Notes: generated by a model from the letters alone, not told the origin. Shown: positions 1-12,115, counted from the first letter of the stretch. The stretch is DNA of 64,000 nucleotides from Tomocerus qinae (GCA_020055645.1 CM034546.1:139769875-139833874); one strand, 5' to 3'. A program made the numbers and translations.

Positions 1-3000
1 CAATAGTATATATATAAAAGCATAGCAAAAAGTGGAGGTTGTGGGATATTGGCTCCAGATTCACAAAGATCTTTCGAAGTCCTTCTAGAACCATTATCAC
101 AAGAACAAACTCCTACTCTAGGGTCATTCGTTTTGAGTATTTCACGGGATAAGTTATTAACTGAATTGCGGGGTGTGCAGACAGCTCGGTAGACACACTT
201 CGACAATTTCTGCAGGTCTACAGTAATCGGAGTTTCAGTCGTCATCGTGAATGAAGAAATGCCATCGGAAGAACTTTCATTGACTGTCCCGTTCCTATTT
301 TTAATCTCGGCTGTCGTGTTCACTGACTTCTTGTCTTTTCTCACGTTATTGTAGTAGAGTGCACATGGAGCTCCTACTCGTCCGTAGCAGGCATAGACTG
401 TGCTTCGGTACAATCCACTGGTCCCCCAGTTCGGAGACGACTGCTGGGGTCCTCCGTTGTTTGAAGTGGCTTTCCCCAGTTGGTAGCCAAAGAATGCACC
501 GCCAGCCCCTGTAATTTACATTTACGTATGATTTTATTTTGCTTGTTGAAATTACATTTATTACACAAGATAATATTTCAACAGAATTTTAATAGCCATA
601 CTGGCTACTGGGGAGGTTGCTAGGGGCAAAAGTGACTATTAGTGGGCGGGTGAGTCAGGTGGCTAGTGAACAAAAGCAAACATAAGTTTTTACAACCAGC
701 ACAAAAATTTTTCAAACATAACTTACGCAGATAATTTATTGTAATTGAAAATTGTAGTACATTATATCGTAATAAGCCTATTTATTAGGTACATATAAAC
801 GAAGAGGCATTGCTGTTACATGATGTCTATATTGAGTAAAAGAACTGCGATTTAGACTTATCCCCTTTTGTCCATGTGGGTGGGCAAAATGTAAAAAGCC
901 GGCTGAAATAGAACTGTTAAAATTTTTTTGAAAAGGGGGCACAGGAGTATAGGAAAATGACTTTAAAATTTCATTGTCATGTAATAATTATAACTGCTCT
1001 TTATGGTGTTATCGTAAATAAATAGATTACAAAGATTGTTAAAAATGAAATTTTTGGTGCGGAAATATTTTATAGCCTCTAATTAATCATTTGGTTTGGT
1101 AGTGTTATGATAAAATATATAAAAATTTCCAAAAAATCTTAAAAATTTGACCAAAATCTGGAACCCATCAATCCGGTGGGGGCAGTTTCTAGACCCTCTC
1201 AACCCCTTATAAACCTGTAGAGATTTCGTGCGTGGCGGCTTTATTTTTTCCGCGCGCAAATAAATAATTTTTCATCTTTTTTCCTCTTTTTTCTTCTTCC
1301 TCTCCTTTATCCCCTTTTTCCTCTTTTTTCTTCTTCCTCTCCTTTATCCCCTTTTTCCTCTTTTTTCTTCCTTTCTCCTTTTATTTTTGGCGCCCCGAGT
1401 GTTGCGCCTACATTTCCTCGTCACGTGCGCTTATTTTACGTTACCATGCCCCCTTCGGGGCGTGGTTTACATGTAAACCCATATGCAATGTTAAAAGAGT
1501 CTACGGTAACCTGGTTATCAGGTTACCGACATTTTTGCAGCCCTTTTAGTCCTTGTTGATAACAGTGATGAAGTCAAAGGGTGATGGGTGGTATACCAGT
1601 TGGCATATAGAAACACAAAATTTAGCAGGAGTTTCAGTTTTCCCACTTACAATTTCATCAAGAAACATAAGCGAATCAAAATACGAAAATATGAAATGCC
1701 TGAAATTATCTAAAAGAACAAAGACCTCACCATCACATCTCACAGCCGAGCCTCTAGCCAGCATTTTTGTCCTCTATTGGAAATCAGTTTAATATGACAA
1801 TGACAATGAACCCGTGTAGTGCATACATGTAAACATCCCATCCTTTTTACCCAACATCCCCGTCCAATCCACCATCTTATCCGGATGTTTGGATGGGCTG
1901 GAAGGGATTGAGACAATTTCTTGGATGTTGATGATGGGCTGCTGGATGGGATGGGTACAGTAGCCTGGATGGTCGTAATGGGCTGGATGGGATAGTTTAA
2001 TTTTTTTGGTGGTGGTGATGAGCTGGATGGGATGGTTTAATATTTTTGATGTTGGTGATAGGATGGATGGGGTGGGGTCGGTTGTCACATCCTTTGGAGT
2101 GGATCGGATGTGCTTTAGGCAGACAAAATGCAACTATACTTTCCAAGAAGCTTATTTTTAGAACTAAAGGGTTCGAAATAACCGACCGCAAGAAATGGCA
2201 TGTTATTTTTCTAATTTACGTTCACACATTATGCTTGAATTAAGCAACTTCTACTAGATACTTAATACTTATTATGAAAGTGCACTTTAAGCTTCTAAGC
2301 TTTGATATCGAGTATGTTCGGTGGGCTGGATGAGAACCAATACCTTTCCCATCTACATGTTATGATGGGTCGGAAGGAATTTTTGGATGTTGGTGATGGG
2401 CGGGATGGGATGGTTTAGCTTGTTTGGATGTTGGTGATGGGCTGGATGGGATAGTTTAGCTTATTTGGATGTTGGTGATGGGCTGGATGGGATAGTTTAG
2501 CTTATTTGGATGTTGGTGATGGGCTGGATGGGATAGTTTAGCTTATTTGGATGTTGGTGATGGGCTGGATGGGGTTGTTTAGTTTATTTGGATGTTGATG
2601 ATGGGCTGGATGGGATGTTGATATTTTTTGGATGTTTGGTGATAGGATGGATGGGTTGGGGTCGGATGTCCCATCTTTTGGAGTGGATGGGATGTTTACC
2701 TACAACTTACATCTATGGTGTATTGTTTGACTATAAAGCTATTACAATTACAATTGACGTTTGTAGGGTTATAAGTCTTCTAGCGGATGGGGTACTCCCT
2801 ACAGCAATATTCCTATTATTTAGTGTCTCTGCTCTTCATAGATGCTGCACCACTGCACTCAAGCACATGTGAGTGCAGAGTCAGCCCACAGAATTGTATT
2901 ATAACTGACCAGCTAACTCTACATTCACTTGCGCTTGAGTGCAGTGGTGCAGCATCTATGAAGAGCAGAGACACTAAATAGTAGCTTGCTGTAGGGAGTA

Positions 3001-3634
3001 CCCCATCCGCTAGAAGACTTATAACCCTACAAACGTCAATTACAGCACTGAACAGACCACATTTCATATTTAGTTGTGATGAAAGCGAGAAAACAACTGC
3101 ACACAGAACGCGCGAACACTACACTATTATGAATACCTATTTAGTTACCGTGCATAATAATAATGTTCAACGTTTTATCTTATGCAAACGGGCAAGAAGC
3201 TTTTGTAATGGTAATACCGACACGATGGTACATACATACCGACATACATACCGACACACTGAATTTCGAACGAACGCGCAACTCGAACAACATGATTATA
3301 TATAGCAATGATAGTGATTAAGGTATATTTTTAAGTATGGATGGACTGAAATGGTTGACTATTAATAAAATTTACCAATAGCGACGTTTTTGCCGATCCC
3401 TCTCTTTTGTCTCTTGTATCTCTCCAGTCTGTACGTGTAGATCTGTGTAGATGCATCATCACACGCACACCTTCCATTTTGACAAGTCAAGAACTTCGAT
3501 GCATCACAAGAGTCAACTGTAAATCCTGAACCCTTCGAAATTGAACACTTTTCATCCCAACTGTTCAGTCCAAATGAACCAATTGACATCAGCACGACCA
3601 AAGGAAATACTACCAATAGCCCATTTTTTCCAAT
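1..3634 (-). CDS. Secreted cysteine-containing protein with prion-like Gly/Ala-rich hydrophobic block (partial, two exons)
   Basis: Two exons join in phase. The upstream exon is 3634..3376 (acceptor CAG at 3637-3635, donor GT at 3375-3374, phase 1). The downstream exon runs from 508 (acceptor AG at 510-509) off the left edge with no stop. The first exon encodes a hydrophobic stretch (LLVVFPLVVLMSIGSFG) that looks like a signal peptide. A Cys module follows (DEKCS, DSCDAS, LTCQNGRCACDD), then a basic segment (YKRQKRGIG). The splice joins this to KNVAIGAGGAFFGYQLGKA, then an N/Q/S/P-rich linker and more cysteines (YACYGR, APCALYY, KCVYRAVC, GVCSCDN, DLCES) with NxS/T glycosylation sites. Basic residues followed by a Gly/Ala hydrophobic block and GY-LG are reminiscent of the prion/Shadoo hydrophobic region. 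That is a resemblance only, not homology. The initiator exon upstream of 3634 was not found, and the C-terminus lies beyond the window. Function unknown. Confidence 0.72.
511..1834. other. Intron sequence of the left-edge gene, left part
   Basis: No coding sequence is visible. It holds a pyrimidine-rich tandem stretch (about 1258-1393) and a short perfect palindrome at 1504-1528 (CGGTAACCTG, 5-base spacer, CAGGTTACCG). The ORFs here are short and on both strands, as expected by chance. Confidence 0.6.
1258..1393. repeat. Pyrimidine-rich tandem repeat
   Basis: About three degenerate copies of a C/T-only unit built from CTTTTTTCC, TCTTCTTCCTC and CCTTTATCCCC. It lies inside the intron of the left-edge gene. 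Confidence 0.75.
1835..2695. repeat. GGATGTTGGTGATGGGCTGG minisatellite
   Basis: Degenerate tandem repeat of about 41 bases (GGATGTTGGTGATGGGCTGG, then ATGGGATAGTTTAGCTTATT). The copies are cleanest at about 2400-2620, with looser related copies from about 1835. It is intronic. Confidence 0.8.
2752..3041. mobile_element. Foldback (long inverted repeat) element, about 290 bp
   Basis: Left arm 2752-2864 is nearly the reverse complement of right arm 2933-3041 (both contain GACGTTTGTAGGGTTATAAG in inverted orientation). The 68-base loop is itself partly palindromic. There is no coding capacity; the ORFs across it are mirror images of the arms. A clear target duplication was not found. Confidence 0.75.
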
Positions 3635-3637
3635 CTG

Positions 3638-5521
3638 AAAAGTTAATGCATACCTGTATCAAGACTGTATTTAAGGGGGCGTAGGGGACAAATTTTGACA
3701 AATACCCCCCCTCCCGCGAAATCCAAGAAAAAAAATCTTTTTTCTAAAACCATCAAAAAATCGAGCCATTTTCAGTGGTTTTTATACTATTTTCGACAAA
3801 ATGAGCCTAAATTTTTCGCGCGAATATATGCAATATGCATAATACATATTAGAGCTTTTTGATATCTATGCCCCCTCCAAAACCGATTTTTAATACGGTA
3901 CTGGTCAGGCTAGTAGTGCAATTTGAGGGTTAGATTGGTGCATACGAGATGCACAAATACGTTTCAATTTAAAGTCCTATACTTAGAATCGGGAGAAATT
4001 AAGTTATTTTCTTAATGAAAAATATCTTTTTTCAAAACGGGTTTGGCTGTTTTGTATTTAAACAGGACTTTATTTGCTCACAAAGATTATATAAAATTGT
4101 AAAAAGGAGAAAAAATTTAATATTTTGATTTGGGCTTAGATTAAAAAACCTAAATGTTTTATTGGTTAAAATTACCTTACGTTCCATATTGAAAGTGATT
4201 TGAATTTTGATGCACTATGTCTAACGTGCTTGTAAATTCTGTGCTTCTTTTGGAAATTGTTTTGTAATAAAATCAATTTTTTGGATGTATTTTGTTACTG
4301 TTTACTGCTCCTTTTTCCATCTACCCAATTTTGGTAGCGCAAACGTTTTTAGAAGTCTATGTTATGAATATGAATAGCTTTCTCATTGTACATGTAAATT
4401 CAATGAATTCTAAGCATTAACAACTAATAATTACCAAAAAGGATGTTTTTATATGTGAACATGAAGTGTATGAGATATCTTTCAAGCTGTGCAAACGACT
4501 GAAGTAACCATGCATTGTATAAATTTTCTAAGTGGGAATTCAGAATTGCAATGCCTTAAAATCCATCGTTCAAAGCCCCCAGTCGTTTGTTCGTCATATT
4601 TCTTAGCGATATTCTACCTTCAATTTTGTGTTGCACGAACTCGAACTACTAACATTTGTTTATGCTATTGGAGACATTATATCAGAGAGCTTAGCACAGC
4701 AGTATGTTAGAAAATGTAGCAAATGTTAAATAAGCAATAAGCACGCAAATAAGCAATTGGTGTCGAGAAAAGCTTAAGGGTTGAGAAAATGGAGAAAATA
4801 TTGATATCGAAGTGAGGAAAAACAAATGCGTTCTGTACATGTTCCTTAAAAACCCAGTTATTTATAATAGCAATCCCCGTTGGATGTAATTTATTTTGAC
4901 TATCAGGGTCCCTGTTGCATACATGAATGAGAATGTTTAAGGATTTCTCGGCTAATCTAATTTGTGGGTGTTCGGGTTTTGGTAATTTTACGTTATAGTT
5001 AACGGAATTAGGATGCCTCACGAAACGAAACTCACTACTATAATAATCAAAGGTACCTACGTAATATTTAGCTAGGTGCACCACAAGATAAAGCCTAAAC
5101 TGGCATCAAATAGATACTGATCCAAGTTGTTCATTCCCTTACTGCTCAATAACGGGGATGCTCTCTTTTCAAGGGATAAGCTAAGGATTATAACAAGCAG
5201 AATTAACAACTGCGTAAATCTAAATTAAATATTATACATTTTCTTAATTTACTGTGCAGGAGCCTACAGCTTATCTGCATTCCATTCCTTATCCTAAATA
5301 TTTACATGTCGCCTCGCGACCTACCGTCCTAATACGTATCTATTTCTAATACCTATCTCTAATTAATATATACATCTTAAACTATAGCTTACCTGTGCAC
5401 TATCCTAATTCCACCCACACAAAATAAGATTGATTCCGAATCTGACCAGGAGACAAAATCCTGGTCAAATAAACATTCGCTCCTCTATTATTCTGTGCTC
5501 TTTCACTCATCTAATTGACAC
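3638..5521. other. Non-coding stretch upstream of the left-edge gene
   Basis: The missing first exon or exons of the left-edge gene should lie here or further right. No convincing ATG-containing exon with a matching donor was seen. A TTCGCGCGAA hairpin at about 3815 resembles hairpins at 23.07 kb and 33.05 kb inside MITE-like elements. One coding-looking ORF (4707-5096) is listed separately. Confidence 0.4.
4707..5096 (-). CDS. Orphan ORF, about 125 codons, unknown
   Basis: An open minus-strand frame ends with TAA near 4707. It has no ATG near its upstream end. The middle has protein-like composition (for example KLPKPEHPQIRLAEKS and HVCNRDPDSQNK), while the C-terminal part looks low in information. 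I do not recognise a family. It could be an exon, a piece of a decayed transposon ORF, or chance. Confidence 0.22.
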   Translation of the reverse strand, partial: RLYLVVHLAKYYVGTFDYYSSEFRFVRHPNSVNYNVKLPKPEHPQIRLAEKSLNILIHVCNRDPDSQNKLHPTGIAIINNWVFKEHVQNAFVFPHFDINIFSIFSTLKLFSTPIAYLRAYCLFNICYIF

Positions 5522-5529
5522 ACTCAACC

Positions 5530-6109
5530 CAGTGTACAAAATACCATTTACCACTTACCAGTGGTAAGGGGTTATAAACGTTAAATACCACTACCTAAAA
5601 AGTAGTGGTAAGTGGTATAAATGGTAAAAAATAGTCTCATTTAAATTTCGTGCTTGAATTTTGAATAAAATTCGGTGCCAAAGTATGAAATGGCTTAGCA
5701 GATGATCATTGATGTCACAAATTGATAAGTGTTTATCAACCAGAGTAGGATTCAACCAATGGGGGTGCTAACAACCCTTACCGATTTAGAAATTAATTGC
5801 AATTAAATTAGCATCAATTTTAAATGGGCGATACCAAATACAATCTTTCTTTCTTCATTTTTTTATAACTTTCGGTGTACAATCAAATAAATATAATTAA
5901 TTTAATTGATTAAGGGGCTAATTGGAAATATTTAATAGAAAATAAAGTTTTAAAACTTATATTTTAGGAATTCTAGTGTATCTGTACTCAGCTGTCTAAT
6001 CTATCGCTAAAACTTACCATTTTTACTATTAAATGCATTTTTACCATTAAGTGCATTGTTACCACTGTGATGGTAAAAAAGGCTAAAAAGTGGTAAATTT
6101 TGTACACTG
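5530..6109. mobile_element. hAT-type MITE, copy A, with 8-bp target duplication
   Basis: The element begins CAGTGTACAAAATACCATTT and ends GGTAAATTTTGTACACTG, so the termini are inverted (CAGTGTACAAAATTTACCA-like). It is flanked by the exact 8-bp direct repeat ACTCAACC at 5522-5529 and 6110-6117. It is 580 bp with no ORF. The inner ends are rich in TACCACTTACCAGTGG motifs. The 8-bp duplication and CAGTG ends are typical of the hAT superfamily. A second copy is at 37252-37859. Confidence 0.93.
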
Positions 6110-6142
6110 ACTCAACCATGCATACTTTACTGATACTAACTA

Positions 6143-6171
6143 CTAGTAATAGGCCCGTTCTCTGAACGGGA
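6143..6171 (-). mobile_element. Candidate Helitron 3' end (hairpin plus CTAG|T)
   Basis: On the minus strand a perfect 7-bp stem hairpin (CCCGTTC-AGA-GAACGGG) is followed 7-8 bases later by CTAG|T. This matches the usual Helitron 3' terminus, a hairpin shortly before CTRR with insertion before T. No 5' TC end and no Rep/Hel coding sequence was identified. A hairpin of the same style (CCCGTCC-GTA-GGACGGG) lies near 51490 but lacks CTRR. Confidence 0.3.
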
Positions 6172-6309
6172 AACAAATACAATGCTTATCGAATCAGCAT
6201 AATAATAGTGAACCAAATTCAACATCATTTAACTAAACACCGAAATTAAAGTAAATGTTGAGTTTCATTATATTATCATTAATACTATATGGGCATAATA
6301 GTTTAAATC

Positions 6310-6960
6310 GCCCCGTCATTTTACATCACCCCGCGTCGTTTTCAATTACCCCATCATTGTAAATAGACGCCATTTTAAATAACCCCGTCATTTTAAACCC
6401 CGTCATTTTAAATATACGTCATTGTGAAGAAAAGAAAGAAATTTTTGCCTTAAAACCCAAAATATTCTATTCCCTCCCCCCAAATTTTTTTCTGGCTACG
6501 GCCCTAATAAATGACACCGCCATTTTAAATAGACGTCATTGTAAATACCCCGTCATTTAAAATAGACGTCATTGTGTAAATGACCCCGTCCATTTAAATA
6601 GACGTCATTGTAAATGACCCCGTCCTTTTAAATAGACGTCATTATAAATGACCCCGTCATTTTAAATAGACATCATTTTAAATGACCCCACATTTTAAGA
6701 AGACATCATTTTAAATAACCCCGTCGTTTAGAATCACCCCGCCATTTTGAATAACCTCGTTGTTTTAAATTTATAAATGTCATTTTTAAAAATCTCGTCA
6801 TTTTAAACAACCTCGTCATTTTAACATTCCTGCCATTTTAAATAATCTCTATATTAAATATTCCCCCGTCATCTTAAATATTCAGTCATTTTCACCTCAT
6901 CATTTTAAGTAGCTCTGTTATTTTAATTAGCTACCACTATTTTAATCGTCCTCGTTATTT
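6310..6960. repeat. Degenerate ACCCCGTCATTTTAAAT minisatellite
   Basis: Repeated variants of GACCCCGTCATTTTAAATAG and ACGTCATTGTAAATG occur over about 650 bases with variable spacing. No coding sequence. Confidence 0.75.
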
Positions 6961-8235
6961 CTATCTATTTTCTTACCCCGTTGCATTAACTAACCAATTC
7001 TATGTCAAGTCAAGTCAACCTATACAATCCACAACCAAATAATACTGACTAAATAAGCCTTGCTATTAATAGTTTGACTCCGCTACGGTCGCCCCGTTCG
7101 AGGTGAAAGGGACACTAATCTCTTTACATGGAGGAGGCCTGCCTGCTTAAAGAGTAGGACTTTGTCAAATTTTTGAAATTCATTGGCAAAATATTTTCTA
7201 CTAAAAAATAAAAAACTGGAGTGGCTATCGTCTTCATTAGTAAGTCGAGTAAGTCAGGAAAAAGTTTGGTAAAGATCGGATGAAAAATGTAGGAGGAGTA
7301 TTTGAACAAAACGTGACAGATCGGAGCGTTTTCTCCCACTCCTTCAATGTTAAAATTCGAAATTCAAAAAATCGTAAAACCATTTCTATGAAAGATATCA
7401 TTTTGAAACTCGAGGTTTGGGGTTCTGACTATGATGTGCCCATCCAGTAAATATTTGAAAGTCGTAGATTGATGTTAAAGGGGAAATGAATTGCTATTAT
7501 TATATAGATACAATCATACCTATAGTTTCTTACATACAACCCGGGTATTATTCTGGCACAGGACTACTTCCTACATTCCGGGACTAGCCCACTTAACCAT
7601 GCCCGAAACCGGTAAGCATGCTGAGCTGCTTAGGCAAGTCGGTAATGGAGAGGAATCGGGACTCATTTAATTGTGTGGCTCTGGCTATTTACTTATGTAG
7701 AATGGAAATGGTGGCTGTTGTCTCCTGTGCTGGAAAAGTGTTGACAAGAGACAGGAAAGTACACAATTAGACGAAAAAAAGAAACCTGCACTGCACCTGC
7801 CTTTTTTCTATCTGGGAAGCATTTTGAGACGAGGAGATAATTCTTTCATGAAACAGGCAATGCCTTGATATACAACTTTGTCTACAATTGTCAAAATCCG
7901 CAGCAAACAACCAAGAGCCCACTGATGTCCAAAATTCAGGTTTTTGTAGTGAGAACTTGCTGCAATGTAAACGGCCTTACATAAAAACCCATCTTAAAGT
8001 GGGAGCCTACAAACAACCCATAATTTGTCATAATCTAACCTAATCTAAGGATGTTGCACTCCACCCTTTAAGTCTTGCCTAATGCATTTAAGACAAATTG
8101 GAAAGGGCAAGGAAAACATTTAACTGAGATTTATAAAAATTGAACACGTTGAGCAAAAAACACAAGCTAAATGTAGACCTCGTTGCGGGTGGTGCCTGTT
8201 CTGCCATTGTTGCCGTTACCGGTGTTGTCTGTGTT
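6961..8235. other. Intergenic stretch without recognisable gene
   Basis: Nothing above background was seen apart from short CCTAAT-type runs near 8036. The longest ORFs are short and have no recognisable motif. Confidence 0.4.
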
Positions 8236-8237
8236 TA

Positions 8238-8366
8238 TAGTCACTATTTTTGCCTCTTTTCTGACCTAACCTAATTAAAAATAGTTCATTTAGGTTTGGT
8301 CAGAGAAGAAGCATAAATTGTGATTTTTAATACGTTAAGTCAGAAAAGAGGCATAAATAGTGACCG
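8238..8366. repeat. Small foldback with CCTAACCTAAT in the loop
   Basis: TCACTATTTTTGCCTCTTTT at 8241 is mirrored by AAAAGAGGCATAAATAGTGA ending near 8363, with a second partial copy of the arm at about 8300-8332. Just outside, a CAACAAGGTACCGCTGCCTA-type stretch (about 8370-8400) recurs at about 59931-59961 in a foldback/minisatellite block, so the two loci share a repeat family. Confidence 0.55.
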
Positions 8367-8470
8367 GCAACAAGGTACCGCTGCCTAAATTCAGCCGAAA
8401 GAGACCCAAGAAGATGAAACTGAAAAAAGACGCCACTAAGCAAAAAGTAAATATTATGACATCCGCATAC

Positions 8471-8889
8471 TGTAGTAGTTGTAGAGACTCTATTGTAGAG
8501 AGTCGTAGAGTAAGTATGCTATAGCGGGTTAATGGGATATTTGAATGTTGGTCAGCCAATCCGCGAGAGTAGAAGGAACGCACATTCTCTGGGAGAATGG
8601 GTAGACTGGAGAACAGAGCGGAAAACGAGGCATTGTGTTTTTGGGCTTGAGTCGTGCGTGTTGGCTGATGGGCTTAATAAAGTGGGATTGGATCTGGACT
8701 TCGGATTGGTTTCCTTTGTGGCATCCAGCATACGGGCATTCAAGCATACGGACATTCAAGCATACGGACATTCAAGCATACGGGCATTCAGGACGGGAAA
8801 TTCAGGACAAATCGGGTATCCCTGGTTCGGTCGACTCTGACAACGTGCAGGCTTACCGTCTGAGGCGCATCCACCGGAACCATAGCACA
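8471..8889. repeat. 5' LTR (419 bp) of the non-autonomous element
   Basis: It carries four tandem copies of a 16-base CATACGGRCATTCAAG unit near its middle (about 8728-8790), one more than the 3' LTR. Begins TG and ends CA. Confidence 0.9.
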
Positions 8890-10392
8890 GAAGATGCGGG
8901 GTAAAATCTCGTCAGAGGAAGGACAGAACACCGGGATATTTTTGGGGAAGAAGGACAACTGTTGGAGCGTAAGTCATTTGTAACATTTATATAAAATGGG
9001 GCAAATTTTTTTGGGGCATACCGTATGTGGGATGTTGGGAAATTGTTGAAATTTTTTGGGGGCGTGATCAGTAGTCAGTCATTACTATTGTAAAGTTTTG
9101 GGTTGAAATTTAGATTGCAAATTATAATGTGGAATTAGTTTGTTTCATTAACATAAATTTTGGGCTTCCTAAATATATTTAAATCGTAAATTTTGATGGG
9201 GATTTAAGTACATAAAATTTGTGTAAAAGGGAAAGTGATGACTGAGTTTTGATTTTTTTGGGAATTGTGTAGTGACACAAGGTCGCAATAATTTTATTGG
9301 AGCAAGGCAGTAATTGGGGAATGACTTAAAAATGCTGTCATAATTTTTTGGGGTATGAATAAGGAAGAAAAAGGTATTTTTTATGAGTCGCCATTGAGTA
9401 GGTACTGTTCGGAGGACATTTTGGGGGCGTTAGGGAATTATTTCGACAAAATACCTTTACATTTCTTATTTGTAATACTATTTCTAAATTACTGGGCATG
9501 AAAAATTCAGGTTTAAATTGATTTTTTCAAAATTTTGGTATTCTTGGGTACGTATACAGTTCCAGGGTTTCCTGGGCTGACATTTTTTTGATGGGTCGGA
9601 TTATTGGGGTGAAATTCAATTAATAAATAGAGAAAAATTATTTTAGGCCAGGATTTCATGGGAATGTCTATTACAAAAAATCTACAATTAAAATTAAGGG
9701 AACTTAGTTGAAAATTTTGAAAAATTATATTTTATTAAGTAGAGGGACTGTATTGTTCCAACGAGTGAACCTTGGTACATGTCTCCAAATGTATAAAAGT
9801 GTGTAGTAATGTTTCTTATTGGGGTGGTAGCTGCGGAGCGATGCTAAAATCTCTCATGGCTAAGCGATAATTCTAGTAATTTATGTTGATTTGTGGCGAC
9901 AGTCTAGCACGTCCAACTCCTACTTTATCTTTCGTTTGACCTAGTTGAAAGTCAGATAAAATAGGAGGATGAATGCTTAATTAGCTAAAAGGACGCTCAT
10001 GACTACATAATTGAGGTTAACGTCTGGCCACATGTTAATTATGTAATTTCTTTATCTGGTAAAAAGTTGAATGTGTAATTGTTTGTGTGCAATCTAGGCA
10101 TAACTAGTGGAGAATATATAGTTTATTTTAATTTTAAGGGGAGTATTCTAGAAGTTAAGCAAATTCAAGTCTGTGTGAAATTAATTCAATTTTCTTTCTT
10201 TGAGATAATCTTTGTTCTGAGACTATGATTGGCGACGAGAAAAATGTGAATGCTAATTATTCGGGCGACGACAGTCTGAAGGCCAATTGGACATTGTCCT
10301 CCAGCCACTAAACACGGGAGGATTCCATGATCAGACACTGACCGAGACAGACGTAGAGAGTTGAGCTGCGGTGACAAACAACGAAGTCCACC

Positions 10393-10473
10393 ATGGAGAG
10401 TGACGATGAAGAAGATTCGTATTCGAGCAGCCTTAGTCTTGGTTTATGGGTTCTTGGTTTCAATTTTATTTGA
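10393..10473 (+). CDS. 26-codon acidic ORF, possible relic of a gag start
   Basis: ATG in a good eukaryotic context (CCACCATGG) opens MESDDEEDSYSSSLSLG and then stops. It sits about 1.5 kb inside the LTR element, just downstream of an ATTGGCGACGAG motif. It may be a decayed gag start or a short leader ORF. Chance is possible. Confidence 0.3.
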   Translation: MESDDEEDSYSSSLSLGLWVLGFNFI

Positions 10474-12115
10474 AAATTTATTTAATTATTAGTGAATTTA
10501 TTTGGTATTATGAAGGTATGGGCATTAGAATAATTTGGCATTTAGTAGAAAATTTGAAAATTAATTTATCGTTTTGGGAAATTTTTGGATTTGAACTTTG
10601 ATTATTTTTGATTTCTTGGAATTTTGATTCGAATTTAATTCTTTTTGTTGTAACATTTGAAATGATTTCTTTTTGGATTTTGAACTGGTTTTGGTGAATT
10701 TGATTTGTATATAAAAGGTGTGATGTGTGTTGAGTGAGAGTAGTATAGTACACATACAAGTACAATCATGAGTATCCGATTATTATGTTTGAGTTTGATT
10801 TCATTTTGAGTAAAATTAGGAAGGTTTGGAATACTACTGTTTCTGAAATATGGGTACAATACTTTAAGAATGTTTAAATGAGATATAATATTATTTTTGT
10901 TTGAAAAAGTAAGTGAGCTATAAGATTTTTTGATTTTCAGTTTAAAAAATAGTTAAGAATAATTGGACAATTTTGGTAAAAATTATAGAAAAGGAAACTT
11001 AAGGCTGATTGGGTTATATTATTTAGTGCAGTAAGGTTTGAATTCTTCGATTTTCTATAGTAGCCATAAATGGAGGAATATTGTCGAAGTTCTAATTGAA
11101 TTCGTTTTCTTGGCATGGTGAAACAGGAATCTTAAGAAAGAAAAAATAAACTTTTGCGACTAATAAATCCTTTTGGTCATTTCGTATTGTTTCAGTTTCC
11201 TTTAAAATTCCTAGCGGTGCAGAAAGAAAGAACATTTAAATTTTAATGGCATTATTTTTGTTTGAAAATTATGAGTATTTTAAAAATACGTTCGTAAAAG
11301 AAAAGTATTGGGAGAATGGTAAAGTCAATTTAATTGGGGAAATTGTTTTTGAATTTGTTGTTTTTGAAAAAAGGTGTGAATTGTTGTAAAGAGTTAATGA
11401 AGTTGCGTATTTTATAATTCATTGACTGATTATTACCTAACTACCTAAAGAAAAAAGCTTGTTAAATCTAGTACCAGCAGAGATAGAGGACCCTGGGGTA
11501 AAATTAGGTGTTGATTCGCCACACCCTTCGGTTTCTTTGTGCATAGTTGCTTGAAGGAATTCTAGGAGCAAAGCACGTACTAGTTAGCTAAAGGTCAGAA
11601 CACAGTTGGGTATTAGCTTACCATGTTCCCGTGGCCATATTAACATTCTTAATTCTTCAACTTGTACTAACATTACAGTCGCGAATTAAAAATAGTTGTC
11701 TACTGATATTTAATGAAGAAGTACAATAATTCTACCTATCTAAGTTCTTTGATAAAATTTTGATTTGAAATGGGGAGTATATTTGATAAATCGTATGTTG
11801 GATATTGACTTTATTACTATTGGGTTTCATAAAGTTTTAAGTTTATTTGGGGAAATGTGAGAATGCCACTGAAATATTATGTTGTATGGAGTAAGTATTT
11901 GCTATTGGAATTTAATTCTAATCCTACTTTGCTGACGAGTAAAAAAGGATTTATTATATGTTTATTGTTGAGAAGTGCATATAGTTTGTAAGAGAAATTT
12001 CTGTCTGTCAATTCCGAAAAGAGCCTTAGGAATTCTTCACGTTCTGTGAATCATTCAAGCTGAAAGGAAATGAGAGGGGGGAATTATATAATTTAGAGTT
12101 AGTGTGAGTAGAAAT

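Noticed and set aside
2588-3067. ORFs with matching peptides on opposite strands
   Set aside because: Mirror images produced by the foldback arms.
8529-8904. Overlapping ORFs repeated at 13641-14009
   Set aside because: They lie in the two LTRs, overlap on both strands and have no motif.
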